From NCBI RefSeq assembly GCF_900104645.1, contig NZ_FNWE01000001.1, positions 131,765-195,764 of the forward strand: a stretch of DNA of 64,000 nt. The letters are read 5' to 3'. Each line of letters opens with the position of its first letter. The first letter of the stretch is position 1. The DNA comes from Alterileibacterium massiliense (GTDB lineage Bacteria > Bacillota > Clostridia > Peptostreptococcales > Anaerovoracaceae). A program made the translations under genes and the position numbers. The notes beneath the pieces were generated by a model. It did not search any database. It worked only from the letters and a program-made list of their open reading frames with translations, and was not told the origin of the DNA. Below, piece by piece: positions 10,534 through 20,346 of this stretch.

Positions 10534-10564
10534 AAAACCTGCACAGGCAAATTGTGCAGGTTTT
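10534..10564 (+). terminator. Terminator between holA and aminopeptidase gene
   Basis: A 12-bp perfect inverted repeat (10534-10545 and 10553-10564) has A-rich and T-rich flanks, so it can act in both directions between two convergent genes. The preceding spacer contains a short imperfect repeat based on CTGACA (10430-10470) with no coding potential that I can see. Confidence 0.8.
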
Positions 10565-10662
10565 CAAATTGATTTTCACATATTAATTTTTTTTAATAAG
10601 TATGCCTATCACATTATATGCTTTATAAATATAAGATAGAATATCAATATTTTAAATAAATA

Positions 10663-12042
10663 TTATGCGTCTTTAAGGAAGGCTACATAACCTTTTTTCG
10701 CTTCATATAAATCCGCCTTGCTAATAGCTTCCCAAGGTGAGTGCATACTTAGAACGGCAATACCGCTGTCAACAACCTCCATTCCATAGAGCGAGAGGAT
10801 ATAAGCGATAGTTCCGCCACCGCCAACATCGACTCTGCCAAGTTCAGCACTTTGGAATACTACATTATTGTCATTGAAAATCTTTCTTAATTTTGCCAGA
10901 TATTCAGCATTTGCATCATTGGAGCTTGATTTGCCTCTGCCACCAGTGTATTTATTAAATACGATTCCTCTGCCATATTGAGCGGCATTTGGTTTATCAA
11001 ACTTATCTGCGTATAGAGGGTCAAAGGTAGCACTTACATCAGAAGATAGCATTCTTGAATTTCTTAGCGTACGCTTGAGATTTAGCTCAGAATAGATGCC
11101 CATTCTATCTAAGACTTCTGCGATAACATTTTCAAAGAATTTAGATTCCATTCCTGTGGCACCAACGCTTCCGATTTCTTCCTTGTCAACGAATAGTCCG
11201 CAGGCAGTCTTTGTAGGATTTTCTACCTCCATCATTGCAAGGGCAGAAGTGTATGCACAGCATCTATCATCATGTCCATATCCAAGTATTAGGCTCCTAT
11301 CAAGTCCGGCTTCTCTTGCCCTTCCTGCGGGAACGATTTCAAGTTCAGAGGACCAAAGGTCGTCCTCATCAACTCCATATTTTTCTTTTAAAAGCTTTAA
11401 TATATTAGCTTTTACGGCTTCTTTTTCTTCTCCATTAAGAGGCTTCGTGCCGACGACGATGTCAAGATTTTCACCCTCTATGACCTCATTTGCAGGTTTT
11501 TTCATCTGTTCCTGAGCCAGATGAATTAGAAGATCAGATATAAATAATACGGGGTCGTCATCATTTTCGCCAATAGACACCTTCACCTCAGTGCCATCTT
11601 TTTTTATGATAACACCGTGAATCGATAGAGGAATCGTCACCCATTGATATTTCTTTATTCCTCCATAATATTGTGTATTAAGATATGCGAACTCGTCTTT
11701 TTCATAAAGTGGATTCTGCTTTGTATCAAGCCTAGGAGAGTCAAGATGAGCTCCTAGGATATTAAGACCATCGCGGGTTATGTCTTTTCCGATGTTAAGC
11801 ATAACTATAGCCTTCTTCATATTGACAGCATATATTTTACTGCCTTGCTCAAGCTTTTCACCATTTTTAATTATCTCGTCAAGATTTCTATATCCATTTT
11901 TTTCAGCCAAGCTTATAAGAGCTGAAGTTGCCTCTCTCTCGGTCTTATTTTCACTGATAAAGTCAATATAATCCTTGCTCAATCTATCGATTTCACCGAG
12001 TTCTTTTTTATTATAATTTGTCCATGAGTTTATTTCTTTCAT
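10663..12042 (-). CDS. M18-family aminopeptidase
   Basis: This 459-residue cytosolic zinc exopeptidase matches the aspartyl aminopeptidase/LAP4 group. Metal and catalytic motifs are seen at LGAHLDSPRLD, FVDKEEIGSVGATGM, YGHDDRCCAYTS and the late AVLSMHSPWE. It likely removes N-terminal residues during peptide turnover. It is a single gene transcribed toward holA, with a fair ribosome binding site before the ATG. Confidence 0.92.
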   Translation of the reverse strand: MKEINSWTNYNKKELGEIDRLSKDYIDFISENKTEREATSALISLAEKNGYRNLDEIIKNGEKLEQGSKIYAVNMKKAIVMLNIGKDITRDGLNILGAHLDSPRLDTKQNPLYEKDEFAYLNTQYYGGIKKYQWVTIPLSIHGVIIKKDGTEVKVSIGENDDDPVLFISDLLIHLAQEQMKKPANEVIEGENLDIVVGTKPLNGEEKEAVKANILKLLKEKYGVDEDDLWSSELEIVPAGRAREAGLDRSLILGYGHDDRCCAYTSALAMMEVENPTKTACGLFVDKEEIGSVGATGMESKFFENVIAEVLDRMGIYSELNLKRTLRNSRMLSSDVSATFDPLYADKFDKPNAAQYGRGIVFNKYTGGRGKSSSNDANAEYLAKLRKIFNDNNVVFQSAELGRVDVGGGGTIAYILSLYGMEVVDSGIAVLSMHSPWEAISKADLYEAKKGYVAFLKDA

Positions 12043-12216
12043 TTATCTTACCTCCATTTCTGAGGATACCACAGCTTTATGATACCCGCAAGGTGAACTG
12101 TTGAAGGCTAAATATCAGTATGCTATAATTACGATAATTTTTATTGATATTTAAATGGATTTTTAAATAGATTTATTTCTATATATGTATGGATTTATAG
12201 GCGTAAAGGTGTATAG

Positions 12217-12669
12217 ATGAACAAAGCAATTTTAACAATGCTTATATCAATGGCTCCTGTTATTGAATTGAGAGGCGGGATACCATTTGGAGTAACGCAG
12301 GGACTCAGCATTGGGTCGGCTGTTTTTTTTGCAATTATCGGCAATATTTTACCTATACCAATTTTGCTAATCTTTACTTCTAAGGTATTTGAATTTTTAA
12401 AGAGCAAGAGCGAGGGATTGAATAATTTTGTAAAAAGACTTGAATTAAAGGCTGAAAAAAACAAGGACATGGTAGAAAAGTACGAATTTATAGGACTTAT
12501 GATATTGGTTGCAATTCCACTGCCTGGGACAGGAGCTTGGACAGGAGCTTTGGTAGCAACGGTAATGGAACTTGAATTTAAAAAGTCCATATTGGCAATT
12601 TTTCTTGGCGTTATCATTGCTGCTATTATTGTTACAGCTATTACATATGGAATCGGAGCGTTGATATGA
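12217..12669 (+). CDS. Small multi-drug export family membrane protein (COG2426-type)
   Basis: This 150-residue protein has about four hydrophobic segments. The family-typical features are APVIELRGGIPFG near the N terminus and the glycine-rich LVAIPLPGTGAWTGALVA. The family is named for drug export but its role is poorly established, so no substrate is assigned. Its last bases overlap the next gene by 4 nt (ATGA), so the two are cotranscribed. Confidence 0.85.
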   Translation: MNKAILTMLISMAPVIELRGGIPFGVTQGLSIGSAVFFAIIGNILPIPILLIFTSKVFEFLKSKSEGLNNFVKRLELKAEKNKDMVEKYEFIGLMILVAIPLPGTGAWTGALVATVMELEFKKSILAIFLGVIIAAIIVTAITYGIGALI

Positions 12670-13544
12670 CTGAATATAAGAAAGGTATACTCGCGACATT
12701 TGGAAGTCAGCTTATATGGGGAGCACTACCTATATACTGGCATATGTTAAGACCTATTAACTCTTGGATTATCATAATTTATAGGATATTTACAGTCTTT
12801 ATTTTTAGCCTTATTATTGCAAGAAGGCTTTATACTTGGGAAGAAATACTAAGCCCGTTAAAAGATAAGAAGATGGTGCTAAGCTACATAATAGCTGGCG
12901 GAATTATAACAATAAATTGGAGCACATATATATGGGCAGTAAACGCTAACAAGGTAATCGAGACAAGCATAGGATATTATATCCAGCCACTTATGGTTGT
13001 ATTGTTCGGAATCATAATCTTTCATGAGCGTCTCACAAAATATAAGCTTATAGCAATCTGCCTTGCGTGTCTTAGCGTGAGCTTAATCTTACTGCATTTT
13101 GGAAAATTCCCTCTAATAGCACTAATGCTCGCACTTTCATTTTCGACATATTCAGTTATCAAGAAGAAATTAAAACAGCCTGCTTTTATTTCACTAATTT
13201 ATGAAACCGCATTTTATGCACCATTTGCACTCATTATAATTATTTATCTAGAGATAAAAGGAATGGGAGCAATGGCAGTTATGACAGGACCTTTTCAATT
13301 CGTCCTACTTCTTCTTTCTGGCTTGATGACGGTGGTTCCGCTAGGACTTTTTGCAGCAGCAAATATAAGAATACCACTTGTAACAGTTGGTGTTACCCAG
13401 TATATAAGCCCGACAATTCAGCTTGTGCTAGGTATTCTTGCCTTTGGCGAACCATTTGACAGATTTCAGTTTATAGCATTTTTAATCATATGGATTGGAC
13501 TAATATTCTTTACAATTGGAGAGTTTAAAGAAAATAATTCATAA
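12666..13544 (+). CDS. rarD: RarD-type EamA/DMT superfamily transporter
   Basis: This 292-residue protein has about ten membrane helices. The opening GSQLIWGALPIYW and the later NWSTYIWAVNANKVIETSIGYYIQPL segment are typical of RarD. Close relatives are often labelled chloramphenicol-sensitive protein RarD, but the transported substrate is not known. It is coupled to the upstream small export gene. Confidence 0.9.
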   Translation: MTEYKKGILATFGSQLIWGALPIYWHMLRPINSWIIIIYRIFTVFIFSLIIARRLYTWEEILSPLKDKKMVLSYIIAGGIITINWSTYIWAVNANKVIETSIGYYIQPLMVVLFGIIIFHERLTKYKLIAICLACLSVSLILLHFGKFPLIALMLALSFSTYSVIKKKLKQPAFISLIYETAFYAPFALIIIIYLEIKGMGAMAVMTGPFQFVLLLLSGLMTVVPLGLFAAANIRIPLVTVGVTQYISPTIQLVLGILAFGEPFDRFQFIAFLIIWIGLIFFTIGEFKENNS

Positions 13545-13671
13545 ATTGTGCTCATGTTTTTTACGAAAAGAAAATAATTTATAAGCTTGAGACGGATAAA
13601 AATTTAACCAATTTTAAAAATGACAAGAAGTGATTCAGAAATGAAAAATAATAAGAAATGATTAAATATTA

Positions 13672-14490
13672 TCAGAAATGACCGAGGTAATCAGGGCTGA
13701 ACTCATCACTAAGGGGTTCGCCTTTTTCTATGCAATTAATCATCTCTTCCATTAGAGAAATTGACCTAGGAATGGATTTATTAAATGCTGAATAGATTTC
13801 TTCATTTCTCTTGAAATACTCATCAGGAAAATCATAAACATTTTCTTCCAAAGGAATCATATCCCTAACGCTTTTTATAGGCGGAATTAGAGAAAGGAAG
13901 GTATATTCGGCATACCTTACCACCTTTGAACTTGAATTAAGCCTGCCAAGGGTGTTCCTCATATCCCTTATCGAGGTATTCATAAGGCTCGGATTTGCCG
14001 TCTTATAAAAAGGAGAGCATATGATGCCTAGATTCTTATTCAAAGGAAGCGGAAAATTTAAGTCGATTTCCTCTGGCTTCATAAAATTCATTCGCATTAT
14101 ATAATCGTCAAATTCTCTTTCAACCTTTCGATGACTAATTTTTTCTTCTTTTTGATGTTTGATTATGACGGGGTGACATGAGGAGTCCAGTGCATAGTGG
14201 GTTATGCAGCCGAGAATATAACTTATCATCTCGGGGTGCTTATTTACTCTTATATATTTAGAAGCTGGAATGAAAAAATCAAGTCCTGATGAGTGATGCA
14301 CCATTCCTGCCTCTCGATTTAAAGAGGTATAAAAAATAGGATTATGAAAATATAGTGGGTCTGGACCTTGCAAACCCACTATAAAAGCATCTATTGAATT
14401 GATATTAGTATTTATAATATCTTTTATCCCTTTTGGAGATTTCCTTATTATCTCTTTCCCAAATTGAAAATGTGCATAAAACGAAGGCAT
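13672..14490 (-). CDS. Zinc-dependent phospholipase C-family protein
   Basis: This 272-residue protein begins MPSFYAHFQFG, the usual start of this family, where early His residues and HYALDSSCHP (about residues 105-115) would bind zinc. No signal peptide is seen, unlike secreted clostridial alpha-toxin, so it probably acts inside the cell or has another hydrolase role. The 3' side faces rarD. The upstream 90 bp is AT-rich with an ATCTTTAAATA-like repeat. Confidence 0.85.
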   Translation of the reverse strand: MPSFYAHFQFGKEIIRKSPKGIKDIINTNINSIDAFIVGLQGPDPLYFHNPIFYTSLNREAGMVHHSSGLDFFIPASKYIRVNKHPEMISYILGCITHYALDSSCHPVIIKHQKEEKISHRKVEREFDDYIMRMNFMKPEEIDLNFPLPLNKNLGIICSPFYKTANPSLMNTSIRDMRNTLGRLNSSSKVVRYAEYTFLSLIPPIKSVRDMIPLEENVYDFPDEYFKRNEEIYSAFNKSIPRSISLMEEMINCIEKGEPLSDEFSPDYLGHF

Positions 14491-14580
14491 ATTATTTATC
14501 CTCTTTAGTCTTCTTTAGTATTTTTAATATCTTTAAATACCTTTAAATATCTTTATTATTATAATTATATTTTTTATATC

Positions 14581-15945
14581 TTAAATATTTTCAGCATTTT
14601 CTTCGGTTTCAGGAACCCTCTGATTAGCTCCCTGATATGTCTGGAACTTGTCATCAAGAACATCTTCCTTATTGAACACATAATCCTTGTTAGGTAGTAT
14701 CCAGTTGGCAATAATTCCTACTATTGAAGCTATAGCAAGTCCTGATAGGTTGATTTTCACGCTTGAAATTGTGAATGTGATACCGCCGATATTGTTAAAT
14801 CCAAGTGCACATACTAAGATTAGTGCGGTTATGATCGTATTTCTCGTGTTTTTGAAATTTACTTGATTTTCTACCAAATTTCTTATGCCTATGGCTGAAA
14901 TCATTCCATAGAGTATTAAAGAAACACCACCGATGATAGCAGTTGGGATGGCTTCTATTATTCCGGCGAATTTTGGAATAAAGGATAGAATTATAGCAAA
15001 GCAAGCTGCTATTCTGATTACAAGCGGGTCGTATACCTTAGTCAATGCAAGAACTCCTGTGTTTTCTCCATATGTCGTGTTTGCAGGTCCTCCGAACATT
15101 GAAGCCATGACAGTTGCAAGGCCGTCTCCAAGCAAGGTGCGGTGTAAGCCCGGATTTACTATATAATTCTTGCCTGTCGTAGCACCGATTGCAGATATAT
15201 CTCCAATATGTTCCATCATAGTAGCAAGTGCTATTGGCATTATGGTGATGATTGCACTTATGTCGAATTTTGCAAAGGTGATATTAGGCATCGCAAGATA
15301 ATTAGATGAAGAAACAGAAGCAAAATCAACCTTATTCATAAATATGGCACAGGCAAAGGAAATCAAAATTCCAAGAAGGATTGGTACAATTTTCATCATG
15401 CCCTTACCCCACATATTGAAGAAGATAATAGAACCTATTGCAATTAAAGCCAGAGTCCAGTCTGTCTTTGCATTAGAAATTGCAGACGGTGCGAGAATTA
15501 GTCCGATTGAAATAATAATTGGACCTGTAACAACCGGAGGAAAGAATTTCATAACTTTTTCTACAGTAAAGAGCTTTATCAGTGCTGAAAGCACAACATA
15601 CACAAGCCCTGCAAATATAACTCCTCCGCAGGCATATGGAAGCATTTCTGTATTAGGCTTGCCGTCGATAAGAGGTGCTACTGCGGCATATCCTCCGAGA
15701 AAGGCGAATGACGACCCTAGGAAAGCAGGAACCTTGCCCTTAGTTATAAGGTGAAATAATAGAGTTCCAAGTCCTGCCATTAGCAAGGTAGTCGAAATAC
15801 TTAGACCTGTTAAGAGCGGAACGAGCACGGTAGCACCAAACATCGCAAAGGTGTGCTGCATACCTAGTAGAATGGTCTTTCCCCATCCGAGTTCACGGGC
15901 ATTGAAAATACCCTTTGTTAGATGCGTTGATTGTTCTTTTGACAT
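14581..15945 (-). CDS. uraA: Uracil permease (NCS2 nucleobase:cation symporter)
   Basis: This 454-residue polytopic carrier imports uracil with protons. NCS2 signatures include the early GMQHTFAMFGATVLVPLLTG, the FFPPVVTGPIIISIGL segment, and NTTYGENTGVLALTKVYDP of the substrate domain. I see no clear PyrR-binding leader in the short upstream region, so regulation is not assigned. Confidence 0.93.
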   Translation of the reverse strand: MSKEQSTHLTKGIFNARELGWGKTILLGMQHTFAMFGATVLVPLLTGLSISTTLLMAGLGTLLFHLITKGKVPAFLGSSFAFLGGYAAVAPLIDGKPNTEMLPYACGGVIFAGLVYVVLSALIKLFTVEKVMKFFPPVVTGPIIISIGLILAPSAISNAKTDWTLALIAIGSIIFFNMWGKGMMKIVPILLGILISFACAIFMNKVDFASVSSSNYLAMPNITFAKFDISAIITIMPIALATMMEHIGDISAIGATTGKNYIVNPGLHRTLLGDGLATVMASMFGGPANTTYGENTGVLALTKVYDPLVIRIAACFAIILSFIPKFAGIIEAIPTAIIGGVSLILYGMISAIGIRNLVENQVNFKNTRNTIITALILVCALGFNNIGGITFTISSVKINLSGLAIASIVGIIANWILPNKDYVFNKEDVLDDKFQTYQGANQRVPETEENAENI

Positions 15946-16014
15946 ATTGTTCTCCTGTGTCTTAAATTAAAATATTGTAAATTAAAAAGTTGATAAAAAT
16001 ATATTCATAAAAAA

Positions 16015-16686
16015 TTATTTTATATATCTAAACACGCCCTTTACCTTGCCGACAATCTTACAGTCATTAACTATAATTGGCTCCATATAGTCATTTTCAG
16101 GTTGCAGGCGAATGTGATTGTCCTCCTTATAAAACTTCTTTACAGTTGCTTCCGCATTATAATCCCCATCTATCATGGCAACGACTATCTCGCCATTACT
16201 AGCTTCCTTTGCCTCTTGCACTATCAGATAATCTCCGTCATTTATTCCGGCATTTATCATGCTGTCACCGTGAACAATTAGAATAAAATTATTACCTCCA
16301 TTTATAAATCTTGCAGGAAGGGGGAGAAAATCTTCGATATTTGATTCAGCTAAAATAGGTATTCCGGCAGCGACATCACCTATTATAGGTACTTCAACTA
16401 CGCTAACATCGCTTGATAAGCTCGAGTTTGGCATCAGAGGTTCAGGCTCATAAGAGCCCTTGTAATTTGAAACGTGATCTACGAGAGAAATTGCACGAGG
16501 CTTGCTTGGGTCTTTCTTTACAAGACCTTTTTTAATGAGGGCATTTATATCTGAATGGATCGTAGAGGTAGATTTTACATCAAGGGCAAGACAGATTTCT
16601 CTAATGGTAGGAGGAAATCCCTTGCTATCTATCGTATTTTTCATGAAATCAAGCACGGCCTTTTGTCTTTTTTCACTTTTTTTCAT
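16015..16686 (-). CDS. lexA: LexA repressor
   Basis: This 223-residue SOS repressor has an N-terminal winged helix (about 1-70) and a C-terminal S24 autoprotease domain. The cleavage site Ala107-Gly108 (DVAAGIP), nucleophile Ser142 (HGDSM) and Lys183 (TVKKF) are all present. It would repress DNA-repair genes until RecA triggers self-cleavage. I could not find a convincing SOS box upstream. Confidence 0.95.
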   Translation of the reverse strand: MKKSEKRQKAVLDFMKNTIDSKGFPPTIREICLALDVKSTSTIHSDINALIKKGLVKKDPSKPRAISLVDHVSNYKGSYEPEPLMPNSSLSSDVSVVEVPIIGDVAAGIPILAESNIEDFLPLPARFINGGNNFILIVHGDSMINAGINDGDYLIVQEAKEASNGEIVVAMIDGDYNAEATVKKFYKEDNHIRLQPENDYMEPIIVNDCKIVGKVKGVFRYIK

Positions 16687-16811
16687 AAAAAAACTCCTTT
16701 TTACTCAAAGATTATCCAAATATTATCCAAAGAATTAGAATTTCAGTTCAAACGAGCAGATGATTTAATGTGTTTTAATTTGGTTTAATATATCTTAATA
16801 TATCTTAATAT

Positions 16812-17711
16812 TTAATATGGAAGCTCTACAAGAGAATTTATGTCGAGCTTTTCACCATAATTATTCCAATCATCGTAGATATATCCAGTCTGTCTTATTA
16901 TAATGTCGCCAACCTTGCCATTGATTTTGCTATATGGAAGCGTCTTATGATAAGTTACCACAGTATCGCCGTCATATTTAAACATAAAGCCTGTTCTGAA
17001 CAATTCCTGCTCAAGCTGTCCTTCGTAATTTGCCACTGAGGAGATCAGTTTGAACAGATCGTCGTTTTCTGTCATAAAGACATTGTCTAGGCTTAGCTTG
17101 GAGTAATTAGCTCTTAACTGAATTTCATACCCTTTAAACCTGTCGAGAAAAGCCTTTAATTTTTGCTCGTCCGTATCTTCAAATACAACGCAGTTGATTC
17201 TGTGTCTTACATCGAGCATATCAAAAATTTCATCGGAACACTCTTTTACATAGTGCCTTAGGTGCCTTGATACATTGACGCAGGAAATCTTGTCTTTGAA
17301 TTTATTAAGAGTTTTAGCAATCAGCCTTTCATCTTGTGAGTCGTTCGTAGGTAGCGTTGTATTGATATAGATATTATGAGTATCTTCAATATGCTCTAAA
17401 ATGTCCTGAAGAATATCTAGGTCCGCAAGAGGCTCTCCGCCGGTTAGAACGATGTCATTATGGGGAAAAATTCTATTTAAAATATCTAGCGACTTATAGC
17501 ATCTTTCAATGCTAAAATCGGAAGTATCACGATATTCGTCCTTATTGACACAAAATGGGCAAGCATTATTGCAGTCATATGGCACAAACATTGTAACCGT
17601 AGGACCTATTTTAATCTTATTGCCTACATTGCTTAAAGTGCCTGTATTGTTTAAATTAACTGTATTATTAACATTATTAAGATTATTAAAATTATTTAAA
17701 AAATTTGTCAT
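16812..17711 (-). CDS. Radical SAM protein with Asn-rich N terminus
   Basis: This 299-residue protein has the CxxxCxxC cluster motif at Cys47, Cys51 and Cys54 (CNNACPFC) and LTGGEPLAD, which binds SAM in the radical SAM core. The substrate cannot be read from the sequence. It somewhat resembles short radical SAM proteins of the QueE or activase type. The first 30 residues are low complexity, rich in Leu-Asn-Asn, from an ATTATTAA-like DNA repeat. The true start could therefore lie later, but no other good start with a ribosome binding site is seen. It stands alone between lexA and the divergent antiporter operon. Confidence 0.8.
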   Translation of the reverse strand: MTNFLNNFNNLNNVNNTVNLNNTGTLSNVGNKIKIGPTVTMFVPYDCNNACPFCVNKDEYRDTSDFSIERCYKSLDILNRIFPHNDIVLTGGEPLADLDILQDILEHIEDTHNIYINTTLPTNDSQDERLIAKTLNKFKDKISCVNVSRHLRHYVKECSDEIFDMLDVRHRINCVVFEDTDEQKLKAFLDRFKGYEIQLRANYSKLSLDNVFMTENDDLFKLISSVANYEGQLEQELFRTGFMFKYDGDTVVTYHKTLPYSKINGKVGDIIIRQTGYIYDDWNNYGEKLDINSLVELPY

Positions 17712-17839
17712 CGGAGACGGCTCCTGTCAAATAAAATATTTAAAATTCCTTTAGAAAAATAATATAACCGCATTATTATAACATAATTTAAGGGAAAGTA
17801 TAAAGGAAGAATACTCTGTTTATAAATAAAAATAGGACT

Positions 17840-17867
17840 TTGTTTCTGTGAAGATTTCGTGTATAAT
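17840..17867 (+). promoter_or_regulatory. Promoter for the Mrp/Mbh antiporter operon
   Basis: TTGTTT (17840-17845) and a perfect TATAAT (17862-17867) are separated by 16 nt, about 35 nt before the GTG start of the first antiporter gene. Confidence 0.6.
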
Positions 17868-17902
17868 GATAACAAGTTATCAATCTACGGAGAAGAGATA
17901 CA

Positions 17903-18595
17903 GTGTTTAAATTTTTTAATAATAAATCGCTTCAATGCAATCCGATAATTCACTGGCTGGAGGTTCTGGCAATGATGCTAGTCCTCTGGTTTTTGATGTC
18001 CGGCATAATTCATGAGGCTAAGTTCGTTTTATTTGGGATTGCTTCATCGATAATAATTTCTCTGGTCGTTTCACCGCTATTTGTGATTAGCGGATTAAAG
18101 ACGGACAGGGAATATTTTTTACTCCATGTAAATCCATTAAAGATGATTATATATTTCGCATGGCTTGTAAAGGAAATTGTGCTAAGTGCAGTTGAAGTGT
18201 CAAAGGTTGTCATAAAGGCGGAGGAGATGAATCCACAGCTAGTATGGTTTAAGGCTGACTTTGATAATCCGTCAGCTAGGTCACTGCTTGCTAATTCAAT
18301 TACCTTGACACCAGGGACAATAACAGTTGATATATTTGACGACGGAGTTTATTCCTGCCACTGTTTAAATGAAAATACGAGAGATGGGCTGGTGTCAGGC
18401 GTCATGCAAAATAAGATTGCGAAGCTCTTTTGTGAAGAAATTGATTATGGAGTGGTAAGGGTCATCTCAGACGATTCGATGGAAGGCACAAAATATGCAA
18501 AGCTTATAGATAAGAAATATAAAAATCTTGGTTTTAGGGTTTTGAGCGAAAAAGATGAACCTAGCTTTGGAAAGGTAGGGTCTAAAGATGAGTAG
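17903..18595 (+). CDS. mnhE: Cation/proton antiporter subunit E (MnhE/MbhA)
   Basis: This 230-residue membrane subunit belongs to the multisubunit Mrp-type Na+/H+ antiporters. The hydrophobic N-terminal half is followed by the family signature LLANSITLTPGTITVDI (about residues 132-148) and a soluble C-terminal domain. It uses a GTG start with GGAGAAGAG upstream. It is the first gene of a tightly packed operon and overlaps mnhF by 8 nt. Confidence 0.92.
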   Translation: MFKFFNNKSLQCNPIIHWLEVLAMMLVLWFLMSGIIHEAKFVLFGIASSIIISLVVSPLFVISGLKTDREYFLLHVNPLKMIIYFAWLVKEIVLSAVEVSKVVIKAEEMNPQLVWFKADFDNPSARSLLANSITLTPGTITVDIFDDGVYSCHCLNENTRDGLVSGVMQNKIAKLFCEEIDYGVVRVISDDSMEGTKYAKLIDKKYKNLGFRVLSEKDEPSFGKVGSKDE

Positions 18596-18848
18596 TCTAT
18601 TCATATTTCTTCTTATAGGTATAGTGATACTTATAATTTCAATTATCTTTTTCATGTTCAAAGGTAAGATAATATATGACAAATTAAATGCAGTTCTTGT
18701 CATGAACACGCTAATAGTGATAGCTATCCTAGTAATAGGCTTTGTTCATGGAAGGCTTGAATCGTATATCGACATAGCTTTGAGCTACTCACTGCTCGGT
18801 TTCATAACCACAGCCATACTTGCTAAGTACATAGGAGGAAGAAGATAA
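18588..18848 (+). CDS. mnhF: Cation/proton antiporter subunit F (MnhF/MbhB)
   Basis: This 86-residue protein has three membrane helices and matches the size and hydropathy of MnhF. A KLNAVLVMNTLIVIAI stretch stands where the family has its conserved DR-ldt segment. It overlaps the gene before (8 nt) and after (1 nt), so it is translationally coupled. Confidence 0.9.
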   Translation: MSSLFIFLLIGIVILIISIIFFMFKGKIIYDKLNAVLVMNTLIVIAILVIGFVHGRLESYIDIALSYSLLGFITTAILAKYIGGRR

Positions 18849-19276
18849 TGTTATTTTCACATATTCTCGCATCTGTTTTCCTCGTCTTGGGATTTATATT
18901 CCTCGCTATTGGTGTCATTGGGGTAATAACCTTTCCCGGATTTAACACTAGGCTTCACGCCTCAGGCGTTGGCGAGACGATGGGTATGATGCTCACAGTT
19001 CTCGGAATGATTATTCTTATGGGACTTTCCATTACGACGGCAAAGCTAATAATCATGCTTGCTATCCTAATGCTAACCAACCCACTTGGAACCCATGTAA
19101 TTTTAATGGAAGCTATAAGCTCTACAAATTATCATAATTATAATAAGAAAAAGACAGCAGGCAAGATTGAGAAAAGCGAAGATGCAGTTGCATTTTTAAA
19201 AGAGCTCAGTGCAAAAGAAGCAAAAGAAGCTAAAAATCTGAGAGAGTTTTTAAGAAAGGTTGAAAAGGAGCAATAA
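18848..19276 (+). CDS. mnhG: Cation/proton antiporter subunit G (MnhG/MbhC)
   Basis: This 142-residue protein has three membrane helices with the MnhG signature GVITFPGFNTRLHASGVGETMG. The C-terminal 45 residues are charged and rich in Lys, Glu and Ala (probably a short helix or coiled coil), an extension beyond the compact membrane core. Confidence 0.9.
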   Translation: MLFSHILASVFLVLGFIFLAIGVIGVITFPGFNTRLHASGVGETMGMMLTVLGMIILMGLSITTAKLIIMLAILMLTNPLGTHVILMEAISSTNYHNYNKKKTAGKIEKSEDAVAFLKELSAKEAKEAKNLREFLRKVEKEQ

Positions 19277-19277
19277 T

Positions 19278-19520
19278 ATGCCAAGCTTATTTTTGGAAGC
19301 AGTTTTATTGTTAATTTTGATAGGAATAACACTAACAATTATCTTCGGTAAGGATTTATTGACAGTTACCATCGTCTATTGCAGTTTCAGCTTTGTAACG
19401 ATGTTTTTATACATAGTAATGGGAGCACCCGATGTTGCTTTTACAGAAGCTGTAATTGGCGTTGTATCGACCATATATTTCATAATGACATTAAAGACGA
19501 TAAGAAGGCATACTAAATGA
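19278..19520 (+). CDS. MbhD/DUF4040-type antiporter subunit
   Basis: This 80-residue protein has three membrane helices and the segment GAPDVAFTEAVIGV, which is the DUF4040/MbhD signature found near the C terminus of MrpA. The conserved Asp and Glu lie in the proposed proton path. The start at 19278 has AAAGGAG just upstream. Keeping this domain as its own gene is typical of Mbh-type gene clusters. Confidence 0.88.
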   Translation: MPSLFLEAVLLLILIGITLTIIFGKDLLTVTIVYCSFSFVTMFLYIVMGAPDVAFTEAVIGVVSTIYFIMTLKTIRRHTK

Positions 19521-19545
19521 TTATAGGAAAGGTAGAATTGAAATA

Positions 19546-20346
19546 ATGCGTAAAGTATTAGCGATAATAACATTGGTAATAATTCTATTGATACCGACTT
19601 TCTTATTTGATGGAATTATGCCATCGATAGGCGACCCTAATTCGGCACCTAATACCCATGTTTCGGATTATTACATAGAAAATAGCGTTGAGATGACAAA
19701 TTCTCCGAATATGGTTACAGGAATTTTGGCAGACTTCAGAGGGTTTGATACCATGTTTGAAACGACTGTCATGTTCCTCGCAGGACTTGGTGCGGTACTG
19801 ATTTTATCCAATCGCCCTAATATAAAAAAGAGATTTATAATACCTAGGAATTATATTAAGCAAAGACCTAACATAGGAGCTCCTAGGTATAAGACGATCA
19901 ATAAAGATGTGATGATTACGCTTTTTGAACCTCTTATGATGATATATGCAGCCTATGTTTATTTTCATGGAGAAATATCTCTCGGCGGAGGGTTTCAGGC
20001 AGGAGCCGTACTCGGCCTTGCATATATAATAGATGTAATGATCGTTCCAGGCAGGAGGAAAAAGCTCTTTGCACTGGACAAGGGAAATGCTCTTAGCATC
20101 GGCGGAATTGGAACATTTATATATGCTTTAACAGGTATACTTACAATGACAGGAGGAGGCTTATGCTTAGAATATGACAAGCTCCCATTTGGACTTAGCC
20201 ATGCAGAGTCACACTCCGCAGGGATACTTATGATAGAGCTTGGAGTAACAATTTGCGTAATGGCAACAATAATAACAATTTTAAATGCGATTATGGGGAG
20301 AGTAAGATTTGATGACGATCCCATTAAGAGGAGGGAGGACGCATGA
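19546..20346 (+). CDS. Fused MbhE-MnhB antiporter subunit
   Basis: This 266-residue membrane protein combines an MbhE-like N-terminal half (ending near the FETTVMFLAGLGAVLIL helix) with an MnhB-like half. MnhB is recognised by PLMMIYAAYVYFHGEISLGGGFQAGAVLG. In archaeal Mbh operons these are two adjacent genes (MbhE and MbhF). It overlaps mnhC by 4 nt. Confidence 0.87.
   Translation: MRKVLAIITLVIILLIPTFLFDGIMPSIGDPNSAPNTHVSDYYIENSVEMTNSPNMVTGILADFRGFDTMFETTVMFLAGLGAVLILSNRPNIKKRFIIPRNYIKQRPNIGAPRYKTINKDVMITLFEPLMMIYAAYVYFHGEISLGGGFQAGAVLGLAYIIDVMIVPGRRKKLFALDKGNALSIGGIGTFIYALTGILTMTGGGLCLEYDKLPFGLSHAESHSAGILMIELGVTICVMATIITILNAIMGRVRFDDDPIKRREDA

Noticed and set aside
16687-16811. Possible SOS box upstream of lexA (GTTCAAACGAGC)
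   Set aside because: The half-sites are in the wrong orientation for the Firmicute GAAC-N4-GTTC type box, and I found no better match.
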